From Niallia nealsonii (GTDB taxonomy: Bacteria; Bacillota; Bacilli; Bacillales; Cytobacillaceae): a stretch of DNA of 64,000 nucleotides. Shown piece by piece: positions 45,321-54,819 of this stretch (positions within the stretch are counted from its first letter, which is position 1; every line of letters starts with the position of its first letter). Both the position numbers and the translations under genes were made by a program. The notes under the pieces were generated by a model, which worked only from the letters and a program-made list of their open reading frames with translations, ran no database searches and had not been told where the DNA came from. The DNA lies in the NCBI RefSeq assembly GCF_002835805.1, contig NZ_PISE01000001.1, forward strand, positions 1 through 64,000, written 5' to 3'.

Positions 45321-45878
45321 TTACGCGCGAGAAACATAGCTAGCTTCAGTTGTATTAATGATCAATTTGTCCCCTTGATTAATAAAGAAAGGAACTTGAA
45401 CAATTAATCCTGTTTCTAACGTAGCAGGTTTTGTACCACCAGAAGCAGTATCGCCTTTAATGCCAGGCTCTGTTTCCGCAACTTCTAATACAACCGTGTT
45501 TGGAAGTTCTACACCAAGTGTTTCTGATTGGTACATCATAATTTGCACTTCCATGTTTTCTTGAAGGAATTTCAACTCATATTCAATTGCATTTTCTGAC
45601 AATTCAATTTGATCATATGATTCTGTATCCATAAATACATGTTGATCCCCATTTGCATATAAATATTGCATTTTGCGGTTATCAATTTGAGCTTTTGCTA
45701 CTTTTTCTCCAGCTCTAAATGTTTTTTCTTGAATAGCTCCTGTACGTAAATTTCTTAATTTAGAACGAACAAATGCCGCTCCTTTTCCTGGTTTAACATG
45801 TTGGAAATCAATAACTCTCCAAATCCCGTTGTCTACTTCAATCGTTAAACCTGTTTTAAAATCGTTTACAGAAATCAT
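45321..45878 (-). CDS. efp: Translation elongation factor P
   Basis: Relieves ribosome stalling at polyproline. It has 185 residues and three beta-barrel domains. The tip residue is K32 in [11 protein letters not shown], the lysine type modified by 5-aminopentanolylation in B. subtilis. The C-terminal signature [16 protein letters not shown] is intact. It lies 19 bases after papA and is co-transcribed with it. Confidence 0.98.
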   Translation of the reverse strand: MISVNDFKTGLTIEVDNGIWRVIDFQHVKPGKGAAFVRSKLRNLRTGAIQEKTFRAGEKVAKAQIDNRKMQYLYANGDQHVFMDTESYDQIELSENAIEYELKFLQENMEVQIMMYQSETLGVELPNTVVLEVAETEPGIKGDTASGGTKPATLETGLIVQVPFFINQGDKLIINTTEASYVSRA

Positions 45879-45897
45879 GTAAATAATCCTCCTAATC

Positions 45898-46962
45898 TTA
45901 CTTCAAAATAATAAGTTCTTTTGTTGAATGGGTTAAAGCTTCATTATGAACATCTGTTATCAATGTATCATCTTCAATACGAACTCCACCAAGACCTGGA
46001 ACATAAATGCCTGGCTCTACTGTAACAACCATGCCTGGTGCTAAAATAATTTCTGATTTAGCGGAAAGACCTGGTCCTTCATGCACTTCTAAACCGATAC
46101 CATGGCCTGTTGAATGCCCAAAATTATCACCATATCCATGTTCTGTTATGTAATCCCTAGTTAGAGCATCTGCTTGAATTCCTGTTAAGCCTGGTTTTAT
46201 TCCGTTCATGCCTTTTAATTGTGCCTGCAAGACTATTTCATATATTTCTTTTAATTTTTCGTCCGGATTGCCTACAGCTATTGTTCTTGTAATATCTGAA
46301 ACATATCCATTATAGTAAGCGCCATAATCCAATGTTACGAAATCACCATCTTCAATAACTTTATTTGTTGCAACACCATGAGGCAAGGCAGATCTTTTCC
46401 CTGATGCTACGATTGTATCAAAGGATGATGAAGTTGCACCTGCTTTTCGCATAAAAAACTCTAATTCATTCGAAACTTCCAACTCTGTTTTCCCAACTTT
46501 AATAAAATCAAGAATATGAGTAAAAGCTGCATCCGCAATCTTGGCTGCTTCCTTTAATATCTTAATCTCTTGGGGACTCTTAATCAAGCGTAACTTTTCA
46601 ATCAGACCAGAAACAGGCACTAATTCGCCTTTTATCGCACCTTCGTAAATTCTATAATCCGTAAAAGTCATATAATCTTGTTCAAAAGCAAGTCTTTTTA
46701 TCCCCAGCTTTTCTGCTTGAACAGCCACTTCTTTATAAATAGGTCCTGTGTGCTGAACAATTTCAAATCCCTTACATTGCTCTGCTGCTTGTTCCATATA
46801 CCGAAAATCTGTAATGAACTTTGCTTCTTCCCCACTGATTAGCACAACCCCGCTCGTTCCAGTAAAATTGCTTATGTAACGGCGGTTGTAGTTGCTTGTT
46901 ATCAACATTCCATCTGCATTTTCTTTTATTAATGCTTCTCTTAATTTTTGTAGTTTTTCCAT
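45898..46962 (-). CDS. papA: Xaa-Pro aminopeptidase (YqhT/PapA)
   Basis: Removes an N-terminal residue before proline, in the cytoplasm. The 354-residue protein has a creatinase-like N-terminal domain and a pita-bread metallopeptidase domain. Metal ligands are in [20 protein letters not shown] (two Asp), [14 protein letters not shown] (His), VTVEPGIY (Glu) and RIEDDTLIT (Glu). It stands upstream of efp, as in B. subtilis; aroQ, which precedes it there, is absent. Confidence 0.95.
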   Translation of the reverse strand: MEKLQKLREALIKENADGMLITSNYNRRYISNFTGTSGVVLISGEEAKFITDFRYMEQAAEQCKGFEIVQHTGPIYKEVAVQAEKLGIKRLAFEQDYMTFTDYRIYEGAIKGELVPVSGLIEKLRLIKSPQEIKILKEAAKIADAAFTHILDFIKVGKTELEVSNELEFFMRKAGATSSSFDTIVASGKRSALPHGVATNKVIEDGDFVTLDYGAYYNGYVSDITRTIAVGNPDEKLKEIYEIVLQAQLKGMNGIKPGLTGIQADALTRDYITEHGYGDNFGHSTGHGIGLEVHEGPGLSAKSEIILAPGMVVTVEPGIYVPGLGGVRIEDDTLITDVHNEALTHSTKELIILK

Positions 46963-47069
46963 TTTTCGCCTCTCCTTGCCCGCTTTTATTCTTTTGGCAC
47001 TATGTATTTCCTATGCAAAACGTACTCCATTTAAAAACGATTCATCGACAGTATTTTATCATAGTTTTA

Positions 47070-47612
47070 TTATCCTTCACTACTCGAAATATTTGAATTA
47101 GCTTTTTTTTCTTTCATTTTTTTGGTTTGAATTTCACTTTCTTCATATGAAATAGTATAGCCGACAAACACCCCATAAAGTACATATAGACAAGCCGATG
47201 TAATCAATGTATCTCTCTTTAGCTTTAAAAAAGGATCCATGCTTGGAAATATTGGATTCAGTACAATAAAAACAAAGGCAAATAAAGCAAGGCCAAACCC
47301 TATGCTTATGTATATTTTTTTAAACTTTCTTAAAGCAAGATAATAAGCAAAAGCTGCTCCAGTAGAAAGCGCTCCAAGTACTATTATACTAATGACCGTT
47401 CCAAGCCACCCTCTTTTCCACTCTCCAAGCGCCCATGGTTCTAAAAGAATATTAACTGGAATCTCTGTAAAATTTAAATAGTATGCAAGATAGCCAATCG
47501 ATGACCAAACCATCCCTCCTATCATCCCCGTCCAAATAACGAGTGCAATAAATGACATTGGCTTTTCATGCTGTTTTTTTTTCTCCTTACTTTGCTGTTT
47601 ATCATTTGACAT
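47070..47612 (-). CDS. YqhR family membrane protein
   Basis: Function unknown. I place the start at the ATG at 47612 (180 residues; GGAGG 8 bases upstream) rather than at 47705. The N-terminus is charged (Lys/Gln/Glu), followed by about four helices: SFIALVIWTGMIGGMVW, LGTVISIIVLGALSTGAAF, IYISIGFGLALFAFVFIV and DTLITSACLYVLYGVFVGY. The length, topology and position between papA and yqhQ match B. subtilis YqhR. Confidence 0.85.
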   Translation of the reverse strand: MSNDKQQSKEKKKQHEKPMSFIALVIWTGMIGGMVWSSIGYLAYYLNFTEIPVNILLEPWALGEWKRGWLGTVISIIVLGALSTGAAFAYYLALRKFKKIYISIGFGLALFAFVFIVLNPIFPSMDPFLKLKRDTLITSACLYVLYGVFVGYTISYEESEIQTKKMKEKKANSNISSSEG

Positions 47613-47884
47613 AATAGATACCTCCAACATGTTTTTTGGAAAAAATCTTCCTCTCTTAACATAAACTAATGCTGTATATAGTATCACCGTTATCTTGCTG
47701 TTCATTCCTTCTGAATCAGATTCATACAGTGAAAGTAAATAAGGCGTTAGGCTAGTTGTTTTGCGATATTTTTAGTAATATAGAAATAGGTATATACAGC
47801 AATTCGATTTTCTTCTTTACTAACAGAAAAAATATTTATATTTTGCTGTTTCATCAAATTTAACCTGAGGCTGGTGTAACTTTC

Positions 47885-48823
47885 ATGGGAAATGAGCAAA
47901 AACCTATTTATGGGGGGCAAGCAGTGGTAGAGGGAGTAATGTTCGGGGGAAAACATCATTACATCACTGCTATTAGACGCAAAGATCAAACAATCGAGTA
48001 TTTCCATCTTCCACGCAAACATAATCAAAAATTTGCGAAACTAAAAAAAATCCCTTTCGTGCGAGGACTTGTTTCCATTATTGAAGCAAGCGGAAACGGC
48101 ACAAAACATTTAAATTACTCAACCGACCGCTATGATGTGGATCCGGAAGAAGATTATAAATTAACAGAACAAGAACCTTCTAAATTAACCATGATACTTG
48201 GTGTTGCAGCAATCGGCATCCTATCCTTTTTATTTGGAAAATTTATTTTTACATTAGTTCCTACTTTTTTAGCCGCACTTTTTCAGCCGGTAATCAGCGG
48301 ACATTTCGGGCAAATTTTATTAGAGAGCTTTTTTAAGCTAATTCTTTTGTTAAGTTATATATACTTTGTTTCTTTAACTCCATTAATTAAAAGAGTATTC
48401 CAATATCATGGGGCAGAGCATAAAGTAATAAACTGCTTTGAAAATGGATTAGATTTAACCGTAAAAAATGTTCAAGCACAATCTCGCCTTCATTACCGAT
48501 GCGGCAGCAGTTTTATATTATTCACTGTATTTGTTGGATTATTTCTTTATCTATTTTTTCCGACTGATTCCCTGGTGGAACGTGTATTAAGCAGAATAGC
48601 GCTAATACCCTTCGTTTTAGGAATTTCTTTTGAAGTTCTGCAACTAACCAATAAAGTCAAAAACGTTCCAATTTTAAAATATTTAGGGTTGCCTGGTTTA
48701 TGGCTGCAGCTTCTAACAACAAAAGAGCCAAAGGATGATCAAGTAGAAGTAGCGATTTTTTCATTTAAAGAGCTTGTACGAAGAGAACAAGAAACAGCAC
48801 AACACAATGCATCATCGATTTAG
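47885..48823 (+). CDS. YqhQ family membrane protein (DUF1385)
   Basis: Function unknown; conserved in Firmicutes. It has 312 residues and begins with the family motif KPIYGGQAVVEGVMFGG. There are helices at about 100-130 and 145-165, then the conserved block QYHGAEHKVINCFE with possible metal-binding His and Cys, SRLHYRCGSSFILF, and further helices. It is divergent from yqhR. The ribosome site is weak (TGAGG about 20 bases upstream). Confidence 0.88.
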   Translation: MGNEQKPIYGGQAVVEGVMFGGKHHYITAIRRKDQTIEYFHLPRKHNQKFAKLKKIPFVRGLVSIIEASGNGTKHLNYSTDRYDVDPEEDYKLTEQEPSKLTMILGVAAIGILSFLFGKFIFTLVPTFLAALFQPVISGHFGQILLESFFKLILLLSYIYFVSLTPLIKRVFQYHGAEHKVINCFENGLDLTVKNVQAQSRLHYRCGSSFILFTVFVGLFLYLFFPTDSLVERVLSRIALIPFVLGISFEVLQLTNKVKNVPILKYLGLPGLWLQLLTTKEPKDDQVEVAIFSFKELVRREQETAQHNASSI

Positions 48824-48987
48824 CTGATAAATTAGCAAATAACACAAACTTTATATTCCATATTTAAAATTTTTTTTAAAAAACCCCTTCATTTATTGCT
48901 AAATTATTTAAATTTGAATAAACTTTTGTAATTACTCGTTTAAAATTTTAAAAAAATGCTTATCATGCTTTTAGGGAGGTGGCTTTT

Positions 48988-49368
48988 TTGAAGAATCGTA
49001 TTTCAATAGCAGTCATCAGTTTCGTGATTTTATTTGCTTCAATCGGTTTAGTATCCAGACTAATTACAGACCCAATTGGTTTTGTAAAAAACATTGCGGT
49101 TTTATTAGTAGTTGGTGTACTTATTTGGTTTATTGCTCAACGACTATACAAAAGCAGCCCTCAAAAAAAAGAACAGAAAGCTTTTATTAAAGCAGCAAAA
49201 AAATCTAAAAAAAGGCTGAATTTTAAGGAAAAATCCTCAAATAAACCAGCTAGTCTAAAATCTAATTCTTCCTTAAAAGCAAAAAAATTTAAGCGCAGTA
49301 CTACTTCAGCGCATCTTACTGTTATTGAGGGCAAAAAAGGAAAAAAAAAGAATCGGGCTTCTTTATAG
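48988..49368 (+). CDS. YqhP-like small membrane protein
   Basis: 126 residues from a TTG at 48988; GGGAGGTG ends 6 bases upstream. A GTG at 48979 lies inside that site and is rejected. Two hydrophobic segments (ISIAVISFVILFASIGLV and NIAVLLVVGVLIWFIAQ) are followed by a strongly basic Lys/Ser tail of about 75 residues, probably cytoplasmic and perhaps binding nucleic acid or lipid. B. subtilis yqhP lies in the same place. Function unknown. Confidence 0.82.
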   Translation: MKNRISIAVISFVILFASIGLVSRLITDPIGFVKNIAVLLVVGVLIWFIAQRLYKSSPQKKEQKAFIKAAKKSKKRLNFKEKSSNKPASLKSNSSLKAKKFKRSTTSAHLTVIEGKKGKKKNRASL

Positions 49369-49386
49369 AAGTTCGATTCTTTTTTT
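49345..49386. terminator. Bidirectional terminator between yqhP and yqhO
   Basis: AAAAGAATCG, GCTTC and their complements GAAG and CGATTCTTTT form an interrupted stem with a TTATA loop and T-runs. It starts within the last codons of yqhP. Confidence 0.82.
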
Positions 49387-49411
49387 GATCAGCAGCTAGC
49401 TTATATATGTT

Positions 49412-50296
49412 TTAATAAGTCCATGTTTTAAAAAACTTTTGAGCACAGGCTCTGCCTAATTGATGCAACTCCTCTTGCCTTTCCTTTGTTAAGGAGAATT
49501 CTGTTACTGCGATTCCTTCTGTTGGAATAAAAATAATATTTTTGGCATGTTTTCTGGAAATATACCGGGAGTCATGGGCATCTTTCATCGTTTCAAACAT
49601 GGCTCCAAATAACTGTATTGCATTACGAATTACATGTCTCGGATGTTCTGCAATATGATGCCTTACTGATATCCCTAATACTGGTCTTGTTTTCAGAATA
49701 TTTTCCTGGTCAAACAGCCACATAGGAAAATTGCTTAAAACCCCTCCATCCACAATAATGCTCTTATTAGTAGGTGGACCTAATTTTACCGGTTCAAAAA
49801 AATAAGGTAAACTGCAGCTCATTCTAATTGCTTTTGCCACAGAAAAACGCTGTGGGTTAATTCCATATTTAGGGAGATCATCTGGCAAAACTAACAGTAC
49901 TCCATTGGTAATGTCGGAGGCAATAACTCTTAAAGTTTGTGGAGGCAAATCAGCAAATGTACGTATACCTTTTGCTGCTAATTTTTCTTCCAGCCATTTC
50001 TCCAATGCATTGCCTTTATATAAGCCCAATTTCCAATAAACAAATAACCATTTGGCTAATGGAAAAGGAATCAAAAGTTTTCGCGCATCCATAAATAGAG
50101 CTAAGTCCAATTCTTCGAGCAACTCCTTTATCTCCTTGCTTGAATAATTTGCAGCAACAAAAGCCGCAACAATTGAACCTGCACTTGTACCTGCCAGCCT
50201 TGTAAACTTTAATCCCTTTTCCTCCACGACTTCATATGCACCGATTAATGCTAGACCTTTGATTCCACCGCCTGAAAAAACCCCGTCTATGTACAT
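49412..50296 (-). CDS. Patatin-like phospholipase (YqhO)
   Basis: Predicted lipid acyl hydrolase. The start is the ATG at 50296 (294 residues), with AAGGAGAGTG upstream. The oxyanion loop GVFSGGGIKG, the nucleophile GTSAGS and the catalytic Asp in VDGGVLSNFPM are all present. No signal peptide is visible. It occupies the yqhO position of B. subtilis. mntR, the usual neighbour, is missing. Confidence 0.9.
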   Translation of the reverse strand: MYIDGVFSGGGIKGLALIGAYEVVEEKGLKFTRLAGTSAGSIVAAFVAANYSSKEIKELLEELDLALFMDARKLLIPFPLAKWLFVYWKLGLYKGNALEKWLEEKLAAKGIRTFADLPPQTLRVIASDITNGVLLVLPDDLPKYGINPQRFSVAKAIRMSCSLPYFFEPVKLGPPTNKSIIVDGGVLSNFPMWLFDQENILKTRPVLGISVRHHIAEHPRHVIRNAIQLFGAMFETMKDAHDSRYISRKHAKNIIFIPTEGIAVTEFSLTKERQEELHQLGRACAQKFFKTWTY

Positions 50297-50400
50297 AAAG
50301 TCACTCTCCTTATAATTCGTGCATTGATACACTTTAAGCGAGTGAGACAAAAAATAGTACTTGGATTTATAATTTGTTTATTTCTAGACGTTTTACCCAT

Positions 50401-50428
50401 ACATAGTCCAATCTTTGCACATAAACTA
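50401..50428 (+). promoter_or_regulatory. Sigma-K-like promoter of the repeat protein gene
   Basis: CATAAACTA (50420-50428) fits the sigma-K -10 CATANNNTA exactly, and an AC pair (50401-50402) lies 17 bases upstream. A start near 50434 would give a short leader before GAGGAGG. Late mother-cell expression is implied. Confidence 0.55.
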
Positions 50429-50464
50429 TTGTTGTATAAAAAGAAAAATGAGGAGGGCATTACA

Positions 50465-50725
50465 ATGAATCAATCACTCTATTTGCATGAGGAAGTTAGA
50501 AGACCCATTGGAAGACCTGGTTTCGGAAGACCCGGATTTGGAAGACCTGGATTTGGAAGACCTGGTTTCGGAAGACCTGGTTTCGGAGTAGGCTTAGGTT
50601 TTCTAGGTGGGCTAGCAACAGGGGCATTATTATCACCAGGATATGGATATTCTCCATATTATGGATATCCCCCATATTACGGATATCCTCCATATTACGG
50701 ATATCCACCGTACTATGGTTATTAA
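50465..50725 (+). CDS. Gly/Pro/Tyr repeat protein, probable spore coat or crust component
   Basis: An 86-residue protein with a perfect GAGGAGG site. After MNQSLYLHEEVRRPI come five copies of a five-residue unit GRPGF, a short hydrophobic stretch (LGFLGGLATGALL), and four copies of a six-residue unit YYGYPP ending YYGY. The DNA shows matching 15-bp and 18-bp tandem repeats. Low-complexity Gly/Tyr proteins of this kind are common in spore coats, where Tyr can be cross-linked. The sigma-K-like promoter agrees. I do not recognise a named family. Confidence 0.75.
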   Translation: MNQSLYLHEEVRRPIGRPGFGRPGFGRPGFGRPGFGRPGFGVGLGFLGGLATGALLSPGYGYSPYYGYPPYYGYPPYYGYPPYYGY

Positions 50726-50783
50726 TTAAATACAAAATCGAACAATAAGAAAAATTGTTTTTTATAAATAGCTGAAGTGTTAT

Positions 50784-50830
50784 GACAAAAAAAACAGAAA
50801 GCTGGCATTTCCCAACTTTCTGTTTTTTAT
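50784..50830. terminator. Bidirectional terminator between the coat-like gene and splB
   Basis: AAAACAGAAAG and CTTTCTGTTTT, extended by a short inner stem, with A- and T-runs outside. Confidence 0.88.
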
Positions 50831-50843
50831 ACTGTAAAGAATT

Positions 50844-51869
50844 TTACGTAAAGTAAGCAACTTCTGCATATGGGAAAAATTCTGCAATATAGCCACGAAG
50901 TGTTCCTTCTAAATCCTTCGCTTCATCATCTTTATATACATACTTGCCTATTCCATATCGTCCCCATTTATATTTGCGCTTTTCTTCATCCATTTCTAGT
51001 TTTGTTTTTGGATATCTTTTTGCAATTACTTTTTTGGCTGGTTTTGTGAACCGATGCTGAATCATTTCAAATGTCAAATCTTCAATTACAGTATCTTTTA
51101 GACTTTCTGATAAGCGCTGAAATAATTCATAATATCCTTCTTTCCAGTCTTCATGCAAATAAATGGGGGCGACAATAAATCCTAGCGGATAGCCTGCATT
51201 GGCTACTTTTCTTGCAGCTTCCAATCGCTCATCAAAACTAGAAGTGCCAGGCTCAAAATTTTTAATGACATATCTGGAATTGACACTGAAACGAAATCTT
51301 GTTTTGCCATTATGTTTTGCATCTAATAGATGATCCACATGATGATATTTTGTTACAAACCGGAGCCTTCCTGTTTCTGATTTTCCAAAATGCTCAATGG
51401 CTTTTTTTAGGGAATGGGTTAAATGATCAATGCCAACAATATCAGAAGTACAAGCTGCTTCAAAACGAGTAATTTGCTCTCCACGCTCTTTCATGTATTC
51501 ATCTGCTTGTGCAAATATTTCTTCAATGTTTACATATGTTCTAATATACGGTTTGCTGCCAAGTGTAGTTTGCAAATAACAGTAATGGCAATGACCCATA
51601 CACCCTGTTGCAAGTGGAATAGCATATTCTGCAGAGGGTTTAGAGGTATCAAATTTTAACGTTTTGCGGACTCCAACAACTAAAGTAGATTTAGCATTAC
51701 GATATTGTTGAAACTCATTATCCCCAGGTATCCCTCTTACTTGATTATGGGAGGTTGTTTCTCTAATCTCTAGTCCCATTTTTTCAAACTTTTCTTTTAG
51801 TTCTCTCCCCAAAGGATAGTCTAATGCTTTAGGTTCAATATATACTAATTGCGGAATAAATGGTTTCAT
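50844..51869 (-). CDS. splB: Spore photoproduct lyase
   Basis: Radical-SAM enzyme that reverses the spore-specific thymine dimer during germination. The 341-residue protein has the [4Fe-4S] cysteines in GCMGHCHYC (C90, C94, C97) and the fourth conserved Cys C140 in FEAACTSD, the hydrogen donor (B. subtilis C91, C95, C98 and C141 as I recall). The splA regulator gene is not beside it. It stands where mntR would be in B. subtilis. Confidence 0.96.
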   Translation of the reverse strand: MKPFIPQLVYIEPKALDYPLGRELKEKFEKMGLEIRETTSHNQVRGIPGDNEFQQYRNAKSTLVVGVRKTLKFDTSKPSAEYAIPLATGCMGHCHYCYLQTTLGSKPYIRTYVNIEEIFAQADEYMKERGEQITRFEAACTSDIVGIDHLTHSLKKAIEHFGKSETGRLRFVTKYHHVDHLLDAKHNGKTRFRFSVNSRYVIKNFEPGTSSFDERLEAARKVANAGYPLGFIVAPIYLHEDWKEGYYELFQRLSESLKDTVIEDLTFEMIQHRFTKPAKKVIAKRYPKTKLEMDEEKRKYKWGRYGIGKYVYKDDEAKDLEGTLRGYIAEFFPYAEVAYFT

Positions 51870-51939
51870 AAAGAAAAAGTGCTCCTTTCTTAAACTCTTT
51901 TCATTTGCATCATTAAAATGGACTCATACTATTAATGTG

Positions 51940-51980
51940 GGTTAAAAAAACAAAAAAAGACAGGGAATTATCCCCATCCT
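51940..51980 (-). terminator. Intrinsic terminator of nrdJ
   Basis: On the minus strand GATGGGGA and TCCCTGTC pair (two wobble pairs) around TAAT, followed by seven T residues. It lies about 20 bases past the nrdJ stop. Confidence 0.75.
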
Positions 51981-51998
51981 CTTGCGTTAACCATTCTT

Positions 51999-54554
51999 TT
52001 ACAGGCCACATTTTAATTGTGTATTGCAATTGGAGCAAGTATTGCATCCACCAATTTCCTCTACAATCCCTTTTCGGCATACTGGGCACGTATCGCCAAT
52101 TTCTGAACCTATTGTTACATTGTTAGAACTTAATTCAGTAATTGTATCTACTAATAAAACATGTGGTTTTGCCGCTTCTTTATCCTTTTTTTCATCATCA
52201 AATGTATTTTCTTCTGCTTTTAAGGTTAATACTTGGCTGTCGCGAGAGCCATCTACATAAACCGTTCCACCCTTTGCGCCTCCTTTGTATAATCTTTCAT
52301 ATACCTTCTGCACTTGTTCAACGCTATAGCCTTTAGGAGCATTAACTGTTTTACTGATAGAACTGTCAATCCATCTTTGAATGATGCATTGAACATCTGC
52401 ATGTGCTTTTGGAGATAAATCCATTGCAGCTACAAACCAACTTGGCAAGTTATTTGGATCTGCATCAGGGTTATTATCTAAATATTCTTGTACAATATCT
52501 GCTTTCACTTCAATAAATTTGCCAAGTCTGCCACTGCGGAAATAGGAGAAAGAAAAATATGGTTCCAATCCTGTTGACACGCCAACCATTGTTCCTGTAC
52601 TTCCCGTCGGAGCAACCGTCAATAAATGCGAATTGCGAATACCGTATTTTAAAATATCTTCGCGAAGTTCCTTTGGCATTTTTTTCATAAATCCTGTTTG
52701 AATAAACGCTTGTCTTAGTTTCATTTCTGTTTCTTCTGTTTCTGCCGTAAGGAATGGGAAGCTTCCTTTTTCTTTTGCCAGTTCTACAGAAGCTTTGTAT
52801 GCTGTAGTCGCAATTGTTTCAAATACTTGATCGACTAATACATTGCCTTCTTTTGAACCATACTCCGTTTCACAGTAAATGAGCAAGTCATGCAGCCCCA
52901 TAACACCTAAACCAACACGACGTTCTCCAAGTGCTTGTTTTTTATTCTCTGCAAGGAAATATGGTGTTGCGTCTATAACGTTTTCTTGCATGCGAACGCC
53001 AATCTCCACTGTTTGCTTCAGCTTTTCAAAATCTACTGTTTTTGTTTTTTTGTCTGCCATTTCAGCCAAATTAACTGCTGCAAGATTACATACACTAAAT
53101 GGTGCGAGTGGCTGCTCACCGCAAGGATTTGTTGCGACCACTTTTTGTCCGTAGCTCGTCGCATTTGTCATTTCATTTGCATTATCAATAAAGAAAATTC
53201 CTGGTTCTGCTGAATATGTTGCACAAATATTAATTAAGTTCCATAGCTCTTTCGCTTTTGTTTTTCTATAAACGCGTACACCTAATCCTTTTGCTTGCCA
53301 TTCTCTCACATCACCAGATTTATGCCACTCTGTATTGTAATACTCCATTTCCTCCGGCGTATAGCTTTCGACATCAGGGAATCTTAGTTCATACTCTTCA
53401 TCCTTATCCACTGCATCCATAAATTCTTTTGTTAAGCATACAGAAATGTTCGCACCAGTTAAAAATTCTGATTGATGCACGGAAAAATTCCCGCCCACTG
53501 CTAGTTTTTCTTCCGCTTCCTGCATCACTGCATCATTAAAACCGCCTTGTCCAGGAATATTTTTATAGAGAAGAAGGCCTTCGTACATTTCCTTTTCTTG
53601 ATGGGAAAGAGGAGTGAATTTTAATTTTTCTTTTGCATATTTTTTTATCGTTTCATCTTGTGTGTTTTCAATTAAAAAACGCAAGATGCGCGGATTTTGC
53701 ATTTTTGAAATAATAAACTCCACAATATCTGGGTGCCAATCACTAAGCATAATCATTTGAGCTCCGCGACGACTTCCGCCCTGCTCCACTAAATGAGTCA
53801 ATTTAGCAATATCATCAAGCCAAGATACAGAACCTGATGACTTACCGTTTACGCCTTTTGCAAGAGTATTGCGTGGTCTTAATGTCGATCCATTTGTACC
53901 AACACCACCGCCACGGCTCATAATTTCCATTACTTGCTTACGATGTTCGGAAATTCCTTCTCTTGAATCTTGTACAAATGGCATGACATAGCAATTGAAA
54001 TAAGTAACATCTGTACCTGCACCTGCACCATATAATACGCGCCCAGCTGGAATAAAGTTTAGATTCACTAGTTCTTGATAAAACTTTTGGAACCATTCTT
54101 TTCTTTTTTCTTCTGTTTTTTCCACAGATGCCAAACCTGTTGCATTTCTTTTCGCAATTTGTTCATAGAAGATTTCTAGCGGCTTTTCAATTACATCTAA
54201 TGAACGAAGGATAACGCCAGTTTCTCCTTCTTCGCCTTCTAATACACCTCTAAACTCTTCTTCTACCACAACACTTGCCATCTTTGCTTCATAGTTGATT
54301 TCTTGGATAAAGCCTAAACCTCTTGCTGGAAATTCCGGATCTTCTTTAATCGTTAATACAACAAAATCCCCACTAGAAAGCGTCGTCTTTTTTGTATCCT
54401 TAAATGTATAGCGATCAAGCATTACAAGACGGGAAACACCCTTATATACAGTTTTCATATCTGAGGTTATGGGATGAACCTCTGGAAATAATTTAATGTC
54501 TTCATTTAACTTTTCAATACTAATTTTTATATCTTGCTTGATCATAATTGACAT
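51999..54554 (-). CDS. nrdJ: Vitamin B12-dependent (class II) ribonucleotide reductase
   Basis: Makes deoxyribonucleotides with adenosylcobalamin as radical source, with or without oxygen. The start is the ATG at 54554 (851 residues), 8 bases after AAAGGGG. The catalytic barrel has the active-site cysteines in NPCGEQPLAPFSVCN and TYFNCYVMP, plus GLGVMGLHD and VAPTGSTGTM. The C-terminus ends in a zinc-ribbon-like CPVCRKG...CNTCSNCNTQLKC. It is absent from this place in B. subtilis, which uses class Ib NrdEF. No B12 riboswitch was seen; two NrdR boxes precede it. Confidence 0.95.
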   Translation of the reverse strand: MSIMIKQDIKISIEKLNEDIKLFPEVHPITSDMKTVYKGVSRLVMLDRYTFKDTKKTTLSSGDFVVLTIKEDPEFPARGLGFIQEINYEAKMASVVVEEEFRGVLEGEEGETGVILRSLDVIEKPLEIFYEQIAKRNATGLASVEKTEEKRKEWFQKFYQELVNLNFIPAGRVLYGAGAGTDVTYFNCYVMPFVQDSREGISEHRKQVMEIMSRGGGVGTNGSTLRPRNTLAKGVNGKSSGSVSWLDDIAKLTHLVEQGGSRRGAQMIMLSDWHPDIVEFIISKMQNPRILRFLIENTQDETIKKYAKEKLKFTPLSHQEKEMYEGLLLYKNIPGQGGFNDAVMQEAEEKLAVGGNFSVHQSEFLTGANISVCLTKEFMDAVDKDEEYELRFPDVESYTPEEMEYYNTEWHKSGDVREWQAKGLGVRVYRKTKAKELWNLINICATYSAEPGIFFIDNANEMTNATSYGQKVVATNPCGEQPLAPFSVCNLAAVNLAEMADKKTKTVDFEKLKQTVEIGVRMQENVIDATPYFLAENKKQALGERRVGLGVMGLHDLLIYCETEYGSKEGNVLVDQVFETIATTAYKASVELAKEKGSFPFLTAETEETEMKLRQAFIQTGFMKKMPKELREDILKYGIRNSHLLTVAPTGSTGTMVGVSTGLEPYFSFSYFRSGRLGKFIEVKADIVQEYLDNNPDADPNNLPSWFVAAMDLSPKAHADVQCIIQRWIDSSISKTVNAPKGYSVEQVQKVYERLYKGGAKGGTVYVDGSRDSQVLTLKAEENTFDDEKKDKEAAKPHVLLVDTITELSSNNVTIGSEIGDTCPVCRKGIVEEIGGCNTCSNCNTQLKCGL

Positions 54555-54773
54555 GCACACAACCCCTTTGGATTTTTCACCATATTTAATAAAACTTTTT
54601 TATAACTATATTTAAACAAATAGAAAGACTGCCGATAAAAAGTAATCGAACAGTCTAAGATGTCTAACATGAAATGAAGTAAGATGATACTAGTTATAAA
54701 AGACTTCGTATCTATCAATTTCCTTTTTATATGGAGTAACTATATTTAAATTAACATATCAAAAAATCAAAAT

Positions 54774-54819
54774 CAATATATAGTGTTTAAAATTAATTAC
54801 CAAACAATATATAGTGTTT
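54774..54819 (-). promoter_or_regulatory. Tandem NrdR boxes upstream of nrdJ
   Basis: CAATATATAGTGTTT occurs twice exactly (54774-54788 and 54805-54819), 31 bases apart, or three helical turns. On the minus strand this is AAACACTATATATTG, matching the NrdR box pattern ACACTATATATTG. NrdR represses ribonucleotide reductase genes when dATP is high. A -10-like TATATT lies inside the boxes. Confidence 0.8.

Noticed and set aside
50510-50725. CRISPR-like array
   Set aside because: The repeats are contiguous coding repeats (15 and 18 bp) without spacers, in frame with a good start.
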